From positions 4,764 to 68,763 of the forward strand of contig CAJUIA010000021.1 in NCBI GenBank assembly GCA_910586485.1: a stretch of 64,000 nt of DNA. Reading direction: 5' to 3'. The notes beneath the pieces were generated by a model. The model did not search any database and was not told where the DNA came from. It saw only the letters and a program-made list of their open reading frames with translations. The position numbers and the translations under genes are program-made. Every line of letters begins with the position of its first letter. Position 1 is the stretch's first letter. Source of the stretch: an uncultured Acetatifactor sp. GTDB taxonomy: Bacteria; Bacillota; Clostridia; Lachnospirales; Lachnospiraceae. This document shows positions 24,851 to 32,972 of the stretch, in pieces.

Positions 24851-26680
24851 CTAATTCATCTCTAAAATCTCTTCTGCCAGTCCGCAGCTTACCTCTTCCA
24901 GCGCAAGTGCCTTTTCAAGCAGGCTGATCTGCTCCCTGCGAAGCTCCTGCGTAGATACCCCAAAAGTGTTCACCATATTATATGTGATCTCACAGGCCGA
25001 AGAAAGGGTTACTCTGTTCCGAAATGCTGACAGCATATCCGAAATCCTCCGGCAGTTTTCAGCTATCTTTATAAGGCTCTCCCGACACGCCTCCGGAACC
25101 AGCGGCAGATTTTCCTGCAGCCAGACGGATGCCGCATACCTTGCATCTATCAGGCTGCACAGCATATTATCATTCACGCTCAGACGCCTTGCCACATTTT
25201 CTCCGTCGTTTTCCGGCCTGAAATCCTCTTCCTTTGACAGCCCGGCAATCCATACCCGGTAAGCCTCTTTCCCCTGATAATAGCACCGGCACGCTTCTGC
25301 CCGAAAGGATTTGACAAACGTAGCAAGGGAACTCTTCAGGATATGAAGCGGTGACGGCTTATCCTTCTTTTCACCGAAATGCTGGATGATAAAGGGCCAG
25401 AAATCACTGTAAAGGTATCCCCCGTTTTCCTCGAAGACCATACGCCGGTCAGCCTGCCTGTGTTCCTGCCCTTCACATTCTTCCTGCTCCAGGTCGTCAA
25501 AGACCTCCTTGTCAAAATATGTCCGGCACAAAAATCTGCTCCCGCTGTCGGTATACCCGGTAATGATCCCCCACTCAGGAGCCACCCGCAGATTGATTGC
25601 CAGCACAGGCAGGCCGTTTTGAATATCCTTCATAATTGCCTGACGCTCTGCCTTCCTCTCCTGCTTTTCCAGCCTCTCCACAAAACGGAAGGTCATCCCG
25701 ATGGCCTCTGACAACGGCGAGGCGTAATCATAAGCCACAAGAGCATCCGTGCAGCTGTAGTCCCACACGTCGGTAAAGCAGATCCGATAACAGGCGCCGC
25801 TCATTCCCATAATCTGTTCATAGGTGTATGCTTCTCCCATATATTTGAGCGCCCCATAAAGCGCTCCGGCCCAGGGGCACTCCATTCTGCCGTTTTCCGT
25901 TCCTTCTGTCCAGGAAAGACGCATCACATTGTCCAGAATACACCTGGAATGATCCCGCAGCAAAAGCTGCGTGCCGCGGCCGCCGTAATATATGGCATCG
26001 TTTTCCGGACAGCTGATTACATGGATTCCCTCCCCATTCAGGTAAACCAGCGTCAGATATTCCGTATCATCGCTTGCCGGATTACTGGGAAAGTTTTCAT
26101 GATTAACCTCTATCCTGTCCCATTTGAAATATTCGTAATGCTCCAGCTTCTGCATACAGGAGGAATATTCCTTTTCGTTTCCATAGTATGCACCGATGAT
26201 TTGAAAGGCCTTTTCACCCGTATAGTCTTCGCTTTTCCTGTCAAGTATCAAATTTTCATTCTGTACCGCGTAGGAAAAACGGATTCCTTCGGGAGTCTCA
26301 TACTTTACGGTCAATATTTTCAGACGGTCGCTTTCAATGGGAGTGCCCATCAGCGACGGATTCACGCGGAAGATAAGCCTGCTGCCGCATACCAGATCAT
26401 TTAAAAGCCGGGTCATAGAAACCCCGGTCTGTCCGTCTGTATAGACAGCCTCCAATACCAAAAGCTCCTTGGGACAAAGCAAACTGTCAATACTGCAGTT
26501 CAGCGCCTCCGCCAGCTCCGGCAGGACAGCCGTCTCTGGCAGACATTTAGCATTTTCCCATTTTGATACCGCCTGAGGACTTACGGCAAGCCGCTCCGCC
26601 AGCGCCTCGCCCGTGTATCCCCTTTCTTTACGCAAGGCCGAAATCCTTCTTCCAATCTCTTCTTTCTCTAAATCAGTCAT
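24851..26680 (-). CDS. XRE-family regulator fused to a long BtrH-like sensor region
   Basis: 609 residues, far longer than usual XRE regulators. An HTH at about 9-62 (ERGYTGEALAERLAVSPQAV) is followed by a beta-rich region (about 75-250). The next segment resembles the BtrH N-terminal/papain-like peptidase fold: CPWAGALYGALKYMGEAYTY beginning at Cys268, then a GYTDSG/WGIITGY His-lacking core. The protein ends with a helical part of about 150 residues. Whether the cysteine region binds or cleaves a peptide cannot be told. It stands alone on its strand before the HicB/DinB-like gene. The HTH is certain, the BtrH relation is an inference from the motif. Confidence 0.78.
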   Translation of the reverse strand: MTDLEKEEIGRRISALRKERGYTGEALAERLAVSPQAVSKWENAKCLPETAVLPELAEALNCSIDSLLCPKELLVLEAVYTDGQTGVSMTRLLNDLVCGSRLIFRVNPSLMGTPIESDRLKILTVKYETPEGIRFSYAVQNENLILDRKSEDYTGEKAFQIIGAYYGNEKEYSSCMQKLEHYEYFKWDRIEVNHENFPSNPASDDTEYLTLVYLNGEGIHVISCPENDAIYYGGRGTQLLLRDHSRCILDNVMRLSWTEGTENGRMECPWAGALYGALKYMGEAYTYEQIMGMSGACYRICFTDVWDYSCTDALVAYDYASPLSEAIGMTFRFVERLEKQERKAERQAIMKDIQNGLPVLAINLRVAPEWGIITGYTDSGSRFLCRTYFDKEVFDDLEQEECEGQEHRQADRRMVFEENGGYLYSDFWPFIIQHFGEKKDKPSPLHILKSSLATFVKSFRAEACRCYYQGKEAYRVWIAGLSKEEDFRPENDGENVARRLSVNDNMLCSLIDARYAASVWLQENLPLVPEACRESLIKIAENCRRISDMLSAFRNRVTLSSACEITYNMVNTFGVSTQELRREQISLLEKALALEEVSCGLAEEILEMN

Positions 26681-26843
26681 ATCAATAATCCTGCCTTTCC
26701 TTTCTGCAGCTTCCTGTTTTCTTCAGCGCTGTAGTTGTATTATACGCACAAGAAACAGGCCCTGCCATACATGCTGATTTAAGAAATAAAAGAAAAAATC
26801 AACCTGTGGTTTACTCCCCACATGTTTTTTAAGTTTTTCATCA

Positions 26844-28895
26844 TTAAAACGAGAATATCCTGACCCCGTACTTCTCCAAAATCTGCCGTCCCGTCTCTTC
26901 CCGCTGTTCCAAAAGATTATACAGCTTTGTGTGAATGTGGATCTCCGCCGGCTCCGCTATATAGTTTAACACAAACAGATAGCACCTGCCCCCCTTCTCC
27001 CGCAGGGCAAGCTCACAGCCCTCAGGCAGAGAAAGTATTTCTCCATAAGGCTCCACCGCTCCCAGCTTCTCCAAAAACACCCTCACGGTATCCTCTGCAA
27101 AAGCCCCTCCAAAATAATAGGCTTCTCCCTTTCCAAAGCGATTCCGTATCAGGGCAGGCGTCCCTGCATAGGGGCCCGATGTATAAGTTCCCAGGACCTG
27201 GGCATGCTCTCCCATCGGCGCCAGCAGATCGTTAAAGACTGCCGCCGCAAATTCGGCGCCCTCCCATTCCACGGTGATCCGCCCCTCGTCCGGCGCCACA
27301 AAGGAATATTCCGGAATGTCCGTTCCCGTAAGCTTCGCCGCCAGTCCGGGCAGATACTCCATGACGCACTTTCCGTTTATATCCTTATAGCCCGTACGGC
27401 AGCCCATAACAAGCTTTCCGCCCGCCGCCACATAATCCTCCAGCACCTGTATACGCTCTTTTGTTAATATGCAGGCATGGGGATAAAACAGCAGGTCATA
27501 CTGCCGTAAGCTCTCTGCATCTCTATGATTTTCCAGATAAACATAGTCAAAAGGGGTGTGGGTCTGCTGCAAAACAACAAAAAGCGCGTTCTGGCTCACT
27601 AAGTCCACTCTTGCGTGCCATCTGTCCTGCTGAGCATCCCAGATATTGTCATAATCCTTTACAATACCCACCCTTGCCACATACCTGGCCCCGGCCAGCT
27701 CCTGCATTTTTGAAAGCTTTCCGCTGACCTCTCTCACCTCCCGCAGCCGCCTGTTCTCCCGGCCGGAATAATCCAAAATCCCATGCCAGTAAATTTCCGT
27801 TCCAAAGGTACAGGTCCGCCAGCGGAAATAGCTGATATAATCCGCGCCATGAGCAATGCTCTGCATGGTCCAAAGGGTCAGCTGTCCGGGCCGGGGACTG
27901 GGGGCCTCCATGCGGGTATTCCAGCCGTTGGCCCCGCTCTGCTGCTCCATGATACCAAAGATAGAAGACACCGCCCGCACCTCCGCCAGATTCCGGCTCC
28001 ACCAGCGGTCCTTCATAGGGTCCGCCGGATTGTATCCGTCCAGGGCATACCCGAAATCGGGATAGGAATCATACATCAGCACGTCCAGACTTTCCTTCTG
28101 CATCCGCTGATAGTCAATATTGGCAAACATACCGTTGGTGGTGATAAAGTCTCCGGGCTTTTTATATTTCCTGACAATGTCCGCCTGCAGCCTGGCATAA
28201 CTGTTCACGCTGTCGGACACAAAGCGGTAATAATCCAGCACCTGATGAGGATTCACGGAATTGGTATTGGTCTTTCTGGGCACGTAAACCTCTTCCCAGG
28301 CCGTGTAGGTCTGATTCCAGAAAACGGTTCCCCAGGCCTCATTCAGCGCCTCCAACGTCCCGTATTTTTCCTGCAGAAACCTGCGGAAGGCCGCCGTGTC
28401 GCTCTGAGAATAAAAGCGGTCATTTTCACAGTTAAACTCGTTATCCAGCTGCCATCCCACAATAGCCGGATGAGGGCCGTAATGGGATGCAGACTTTTCC
28501 ACAATGATTCTGGTCTTTTCCCGGTAAACGGGCGAATTATAATTATAGTGCCGTCTGGAGCCATGGCGGTACAGATGCCCCTCCATGTCCGCATTCAGCA
28601 CCTCCGGATACTTCTCCGTCAGCCACGCAGGAGGGGTTGCCGTAGGTGTGCAGAAAATCACCTGCATCCCCTTCTTACTGGCCAGCTCTAAGAAGCCGTC
28701 AAAGAAATCATAGGTAAACTCACCTTCCCTGGGCTCAATGAGGCTCCAGGCAAATTCGGCAATGCGCACGGTCTGAATCCCCGCCTCCAGCATCCTGTCC
28801 AGGTCCTCGGCCCACAGACCCTCATCCCAATGCTCCGGATAATAACAGACCCCCAAGTCAATACTGCTGCCGTTAAGCATTTTCACTTGCGCCAT
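26844..28895 (-). CDS. Beta-galactosidase, glycoside hydrolase family 42
   Basis: 683 residues, normal GH42 length. The TIM barrel starts with LGVCYYPEHWDEGLWAEDL. The acid/base is Glu153 (GWQLDNEFNC) and the nucleophile is Glu317 (FGIMEQQSG). A C-terminal trimerisation domain and small beta domain follow, ending LEKYGVRIFSF-like. The cysteine cluster that binds zinc in many GH42 enzymes is absent here, in contrast to the second GH42 at 38371-40395. No signal peptide, so it acts on imported oligosaccharides. Confidence 0.95.
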   Translation of the reverse strand: MAQVKMLNGSSIDLGVCYYPEHWDEGLWAEDLDRMLEAGIQTVRIAEFAWSLIEPREGEFTYDFFDGFLELASKKGMQVIFCTPTATPPAWLTEKYPEVLNADMEGHLYRHGSRRHYNYNSPVYREKTRIIVEKSASHYGPHPAIVGWQLDNEFNCENDRFYSQSDTAAFRRFLQEKYGTLEALNEAWGTVFWNQTYTAWEEVYVPRKTNTNSVNPHQVLDYYRFVSDSVNSYARLQADIVRKYKKPGDFITTNGMFANIDYQRMQKESLDVLMYDSYPDFGYALDGYNPADPMKDRWWSRNLAEVRAVSSIFGIMEQQSGANGWNTRMEAPSPRPGQLTLWTMQSIAHGADYISYFRWRTCTFGTEIYWHGILDYSGRENRRLREVREVSGKLSKMQELAGARYVARVGIVKDYDNIWDAQQDRWHARVDLVSQNALFVVLQQTHTPFDYVYLENHRDAESLRQYDLLFYPHACILTKERIQVLEDYVAAGGKLVMGCRTGYKDINGKCVMEYLPGLAAKLTGTDIPEYSFVAPDEGRITVEWEGAEFAAAVFNDLLAPMGEHAQVLGTYTSGPYAGTPALIRNRFGKGEAYYFGGAFAEDTVRVFLEKLGAVEPYGEILSLPEGCELALREKGGRCYLFVLNYIAEPAEIHIHTKLYNLLEQREETGRQILEKYGVRIFSF

Positions 28896-28933
28896 ACCAC
28901 ATGATCCTCCTGTAGCTTTTCATTTGTATTCCT

Positions 28934-29449
28934 TTATTCTTCCCCCGCTTCTTCCTTCACGCGCCTGCAGATTTCTCCAAAGGTCACGGGGCCGTAACCG
29001 ATCCGCTCCACACTGACGCAGAAGCTCTGCCGGGATACGTCCCGATAGGAAGGATTATTGTGGACATGCCCGTAAAAATTTGCATAGGGCATATTGGCGT
29101 TCAGGTACACCGGCTCATGGGACAAAATATAAAATTCCCGATAAATCACAGGCCATTCCACACATTCTGCAAAGCCCATATCCCGCCATGCCTCACAGCC
29201 AAAATGCCGGTCATGGTTTCCCATAATCAGGATTTTCTTACCCTTAAGCATTTCCAGCAGCTCCCTGTTTTTCTTTTCTTCATAACAGGAAAAGTCACCC
29301 AGTACAAATACTCTGTCCGTCTCTGTCACTGCCTGATTCCAATTTAGAATCAGCTGCCTGTCCATATCCTCCACCGAAGCAAAAGGCCGGTTTTCATAGC
29401 GAAGTATCCGCTCATCCCCAAAATGGGTATCTGCAATCATAAAATCCAT
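28934..29449 (-). CDS. Metallophosphoesterase (calcineurin-like), small form
   Basis: 171 residues with the metal-binding series of the family: IADTHFGD (residues 5-12), GDFS (about 51), GNHDRH (about 76-81), SHEPV (about 110) and YGHVHN (about 125). Similar single-domain enzymes act as phosphodiesterases on small substrates. It lies just behind the start of the GH42 gene on the same strand, perhaps by chance. Substrate unknown. Confidence 0.92.
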   Translation of the reverse strand: MDFMIADTHFGDERILRYENRPFASVEDMDRQLILNWNQAVTETDRVFVLGDFSCYEEKKNRELLEMLKGKKILIMGNHDRHFGCEAWRDMGFAECVEWPVIYREFYILSHEPVYLNANMPYANFYGHVHNNPSYRDVSRQSFCVSVERIGYGPVTFGEICRRVKEEAGEE

Positions 29450-29533
29450 TTCCGCGATCCTCTTATTATTTTACTTTTTATCTTGCTTTCTTTTCGGAAT
29501 CCGTTCTCGGTTCGCATAAGATACATAATTTAT

Positions 29534-30043
29534 TTACTTCTTCCGTGTCAGGAAAACACCAATGCCTGCCCCAATCAGGATAATCGGCGCCAGCCTGACG
29601 AACAGCCATTCCAACCCGTGAAAAAATGTTCCCAAAACAGCGGTTTCCGGATCATTATAATCCCAGCCTAAATAGGGACTGTTTGCTGCAATTATCAAGA
29701 CTGCAAAAATGATTACGATTACCGCACACAACAGGATAAGCAGCCAATGAACTATTTTTCTTCTCATAATCCTTCTTTGTGCGAGCTGTAAGTTGATAAC
29801 CTCCAATTTTTCGGATATTACTTTTAATTCATCAGGCTTTGACTCGGCTATATTTTCTCCAAGTAAAGTGCTTACCGGCGTCTCAAGCACCTCTGATATG
29901 GAAATCAATAGATCCGAATCGGGAACTGACCGTCCCTGCTCCCATTTTGAAATGGTCTGTCTTACCACATTCAGCTTAACGGCAAGCTCTTCCTGGGAAA
30001 GTCCCTTTGATTTTCTGATTGTTTTTATGTTCTCACTTAACAT
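29534..30043 (-). CDS. XRE-family regulator with C-terminal membrane spans
   Basis: 169 residues from MLSENIKTIRKSKGLSQEEL. HTH at 6-60 (RQTISKWEQGRSVPDSDLL) is followed by a linker, a span (LLILLCAVIVIIFAVLIIAA) and a second span near the end (LAPIILIGAGIGVFLT). Membrane-tethered XRE regulators like this are common in Firmicutes. AAAGGAGGATG lies before the ATG at 30043. Two TGTTAACAT sites flank its promoter and are probable binding sites. Confidence 0.88.
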   Translation of the reverse strand: MLSENIKTIRKSKGLSQEELAVKLNVVRQTISKWEQGRSVPDSDLLISISEVLETPVSTLLGENIAESKPDELKVISEKLEVINLQLAQRRIMRRKIVHWLLILLCAVIVIIFAVLIIAANSPYLGWDYNDPETAVLGTFFHGLEWLFVRLAPIILIGAGIGVFLTRKK

Positions 30044-30109
30044 CAGGGCATCCTCCTTTTTGTTGATACCACGATGATAAGAAAAGCGGCCCGTTGCTGC
30101 AAGCAACGC

Positions 30110-30205
30110 ATGTTAACATACAGCCTTCTGTTCAACTTTATATTCATATATCTGATTATAAAATACAGCTTTGCAATTTACAATGGATATTTAGATTGTT
30201 AACAT
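30110..30205 (-). promoter_or_regulatory. Promoter of the XRE gene flanked by two TGTTAACAT sites
   Basis: TTGTAA (minus strand, 30178-30183) and TATAAT (30155-30160) are separated by 17 bases. The 10-bp palindrome ATGTTAACAT at 30110-30119 lies downstream of the -10, and a second TGTTAACAT at 30197-30205 lies upstream of the -35. This layout suits autoregulation by the XRE protein. Confidence 0.6.
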
Positions 30206-30385
30206 GATCCCCTTATACAGTCTTACTACAGGTACTATTATCGTGTACTTTAGATACAAAAACGAGAAATTATGAAGAATGAAAGAAAAGAAATAACAAC
30301 AAAATACCAAGATGACAGACTTAAAATTTATAACTCAAACCGGCAAACGGACAGAATGCTATACTAGAATTTGGCCTTCCTTTTT
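30206..30385. other. Intergenic stretch without a recognised feature
   Basis: Between the XRE promoter region and the stop of the DUF6440 gene. AT-rich; no gene, hairpin with T-run or repeat that I could support. Confidence 0.5.
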
Positions 30386-30565
30386 TTAATCAATCGGAGT
30401 GACAACAGGCTTGCCGTCCTGGTCCACCAAAACGGTCAACCCCGTGCCAGTTTGCTTACCATGAGAGCCCAGCAGGTAATTCACGCCGGTTTCCCTGTCA
30501 ACGATAATTTTAGCCACATTAACAACACCTTGGGAATAAGTTTCCACAAAACGATCCTTCGCCAT
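30386..30565 (-). CDS. Small DUF6440-family protein
   Basis: 59 residues from MAKDRFVETYSQGVVNVAKI. The family core reads IIVDRETGVNYLLGSHGKQT and ends TVLVDQDGKPVV. AAAGGAGTGTGAGCG precedes the ATG at 30565. Function is unknown. Directly upstream lies a 13-bp direct repeat with a 21-bp period, the layout of LytTR-type regulator sites, and the LytTR regulator gene ends next to it. The gene is therefore a likely direct target of that two-component system. Confidence 0.82.
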   Translation of the reverse strand: MAKDRFVETYSQGVVNVAKIIVDRETGVNYLLGSHGKQTGTGLTVLVDQDGKPVVTPID

Positions 30566-30616
30566 ACGCTCACACTCCTTTCCCATCCTGCCATTTGCCA
30601 TTGCAAGCATATCACG

Positions 30617-30669
30617 TTAATACGGCCCCGTGGTTTAAATTTCCTAAATGAACAGATAAATTTCCTAAA
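30617..30669 (-). promoter_or_regulatory. Promoter with 21-bp-period direct repeat (LytTR-type site) before the DUF6440 gene
   Basis: TAAATTTCCTAAA occurs at 30636-30648 and 30657-30669 with no mismatch, 21 bp apart (two helical turns). On the minus strand it reads TTTAGGAAATTTA twice. A -10-like TATTAA (30617-30622) follows so that the proximal repeat covers the -35. LytTR regulators typically bind such direct repeats. Confidence 0.75.
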
Positions 30670-30686
30670 CGGAGCAGATGGAAGCT

Positions 30687-31424
30687 TCACCGACTCCCCT
30701 CTGTTTTTCTGCGAAGCTCCACTTTTCCACGCCGGGAAAGCAGGCACTCATGACCACCTGCCCATAATTTATTGTGCTTCAAATCTACTTTTTCAATCTT
30801 ATCTGCCGCTACCAAAAAGGCCCGATGCGTGCGGATAAAACGATCACCTAATTTTATTTCCAATTCGCCCAAACTGCCTAAAAAATCCATCCGGCTATTG
30901 GCCGTATGGAGTAAAACATGATGCGGGACGGAAGCGGTTTCAAAAAGAAGAATCTCACGCAAAGGGATGTGGCGCACCGTTTCTCCTGTCCGCAGGGTAA
31001 ACATCTCTGCCGGGTCCTGACGTTCGGCCAGCAGACGCAGGTGTATCTCTTCCAGGCACTGCGACACGGCCGGTCCAATCCGTTCCGGCTCCTTTACGAT
31101 GTAATCAAACGCCTCCAAATGATATTGAAAGGTACGCCAGGCCAGATCGCCATAACCGGTGATGTAAACCAGTGTACAATGCGGATCCCGACGCCGCAGC
31201 TCCTGTCCCAGCCGGAAACCATCCCATTCTCCATCCTTCAGCTCCACGTCCAAAAAATAAATGCTCCTTTTTCCGGCTTCAGCCTTCGCCAACAGCTCCT
31301 GCCCGCCGGCTGCACTGCACATTACTTTCATATCGTAGCCTTCTGCAAAAATCTTCCGCTCCAGGGCGGTTTGAATCTGCTCACGAACGGCGTCCTCATC
31401 ATCACAAAGATAAATTCCTATCAT
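30687..31424 (-). CDS. LytTR-family response regulator (AgrA-like)
   Basis: 245 residues from MIGIYLCDDEDAVREQIQTA. The receiver has the DDED acidic cluster (8-11) and a phospho-accepting Asp in FLDVELKDGEWDG. The C-terminal LytTR domain includes YIVKEPERI before it, then the RFIRTHRAFLVAADKIEKV core. GGAGGACAGGCC precedes the ATG, and the gene overlaps the kinase stop by 4 bp. The longer reading upstream is an overlap artefact. Probable target site lies just beyond its own stop (30636-30669). Confidence 0.92.
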   Translation of the reverse strand: MIGIYLCDDEDAVREQIQTALERKIFAEGYDMKVMCSAAGGQELLAKAEAGKRSIYFLDVELKDGEWDGFRLGQELRRRDPHCTLVYITGYGDLAWRTFQYHLEAFDYIVKEPERIGPAVSQCLEEIHLRLLAERQDPAEMFTLRTGETVRHIPLREILLFETASVPHHVLLHTANSRMDFLGSLGELEIKLGDRFIRTHRAFLVAADKIEKVDLKHNKLWAGGHECLLSRRGKVELRRKTEGSR

Positions 31425-32755
31425 GGCCTGTCCTCCACCGTCAATTCCTGCACAAACACCCCGTTCTCCCAGCTGGTGCAGGCTGAGATATTGGAATAAT
31501 TCTTCACTATACGCTGATAGCTGCTCAGGCCCAGTCCCCTCCCTGCTCCCTTGGTAGACCAGCCGTCGTCCCACATCTTTGCCGGGTCAACGGTATTTGT
31601 ATAGGGGTTGGAAATTTGCAGAGATAACTGCTTTTCCTGAGCCAGCAAAAGGATTTCCACCCAGGGCTGTTCCGTATCCAGGGCAGCTTCTATGGCATTA
31701 TCTGCCAATATACCCAGACAGCGGACAAAATCCCATACGTTTATGTATACATTCTCCACGGGGTAAATCACCTCCAGGCGGCATTCCACCCCCTTATTTT
31801 TCATTTCAGTAAGCTTGCTCAGTAAAAGGCTGCGTATCTGTGGAATACACAGATTGCCAATTTGAACGGACAATCGGATTTTTTCACCCAGATGTCGGTC
31901 AAAATCTATTTCCAATTCCGACAATGCCGCACGCAATACCTCCGGCTTGCCCTCCACCGCCTGTCCGGCCAGTCCTGCCAGCAGATTTTTATAATCATGC
32001 CGGAAAGAACGTACCTCCCGGCGAATATCTTCCAGACTTTGCTCGTAAAGCTGCTGCTGGGCAATCATATCCTGCTGCATCCGAAGCGTCCGCCTGTCGT
32101 CAATCCAATGGGCCAAATAAACAATCAGCCCAATGATAACCATTACCAGCACAACAACTAACATGTAATACGCTGCCAGATATTGCCCTTGAACACCGTT
32201 TTGCAGAACAAGAAATGCCTCCATGGAAATCTCCAGCGCCAAAATGAGTACGGCAGTCCGGCGGGAGGCGGCCTGGTCCTCCAACATCAATCGGAACCAG
32301 ACGCCGAAGCGAAACCGTTTCAGCAAAACGGCAATGATCACGGAAAAAAGCAGGATCACGGCCATAGCGATAAGGTCCGATTGCAGACCGGACGGAAATA
32401 TTAAAAATAAAATCTGAATCAACGCAGAGGACGCCACCTGCAGGATGGCAGCCATACCCGCCGCGGAAACTGCCCGCCAGAAATCCCACTGCCACGTCCA
32501 CATAGTCCACAGGGTACACAAAATAAACACCGCAACAGAGAAAATAAAATATCGCAGTATCTTAAGCTCCGGAACGGCAGCATCCATTCCAAGGGAAATC
32601 AAACAGCCAATCAAGGGTGACAGCATCAATGGCGGCAGCTTTCTCAGCCTCCTGCGGACGGCCTGCTCATCCGTCACGGCCAGCAGATATGCCACTAACA
32701 TAAGATGTCCCGTCAAACTGTCCAAATAACTCATCGTAAAGTATTGGAACGACAT
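31421..32755 (-). CDS. Sensor kinase of the AgrC/GHKL type
   Basis: 444 residues. About six to seven membrane spans in the first 230 residues are followed by a coiled linker, a histidine box of the HPK10 form (RSFRHDYKNLLAGL) and a GHKL ATPase with LGILADNAIEAAL and KGAGRGLGLSSY. Kinases of this form usually sense peptides, but no AgrB/AgrD pair is present in this window. It precedes its LytTR regulator with a 4-bp overlap. The start is not well fixed: GAAAGGG lies rather far from the first ATG. Confidence 0.9.
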   Translation of the reverse strand: MSFQYFTMSYLDSLTGHLMLVAYLLAVTDEQAVRRRLRKLPPLMLSPLIGCLISLGMDAAVPELKILRYFIFSVAVFILCTLWTMWTWQWDFWRAVSAAGMAAILQVASSALIQILFLIFPSGLQSDLIAMAVILLFSVIIAVLLKRFRFGVWFRLMLEDQAASRRTAVLILALEISMEAFLVLQNGVQGQYLAAYYMLVVVLVMVIIGLIVYLAHWIDDRRTLRMQQDMIAQQQLYEQSLEDIRREVRSFRHDYKNLLAGLAGQAVEGKPEVLRAALSELEIDFDRHLGEKIRLSVQIGNLCIPQIRSLLLSKLTEMKNKGVECRLEVIYPVENVYINVWDFVRCLGILADNAIEAALDTEQPWVEILLLAQEKQLSLQISNPYTNTVDPAKMWDDGWSTKGAGRGLGLSSYQRIVKNYSNISACTSWENGVFVQELTVEDRP

Positions 32756-32806
32756 ATAACAGTAAAAATCCCTTTCATCATGTTTTTACAAATTGTTCTG
32801 ATTCAG

Positions 32807-32838
32807 TTATGGTAGTACCGCCTTAATTCTTACCATAA
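32807..32838. promoter_or_regulatory. Inverted repeat before the AgrC-like kinase gene
   Basis: TTATGGTA (32807-32814) and TACCATAA (32831-32838) pair perfectly across a 16-base spacer, about 50-80 bases before the kinase start. It could be an operator. It partly touches the hairpin at 32839-32861. Confidence 0.4.
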
Positions 32839-32861
32839 AATATCCGCATTTTCCGGATATT
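32837..32861 (-). terminator. Weak terminator after the solute-binding lipoprotein gene
   Basis: An 8-bp stem AATATCCG/CGGATATT followed on the minus strand by TTTTATGG. It lies about 110 bases after the lipoprotein stop. Confidence 0.5.
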
Positions 32862-32972
32862 GACTCTCTGCCATCTTTTGAGCCCTCGCTTATGCTTGAA
32901 TTTCATCCTAGTCAAAGTTACTTACCCATTTTATCATGCCCTGCGTGGTAATTCAATCGCCGCCTATCCCAA

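Noticed and set aside
27783..28691. 302-codon plus-strand open frame over the first GH42
   Set aside because: Shadow of the GH42 gene, whose catalytic motifs are intact on the other strand.
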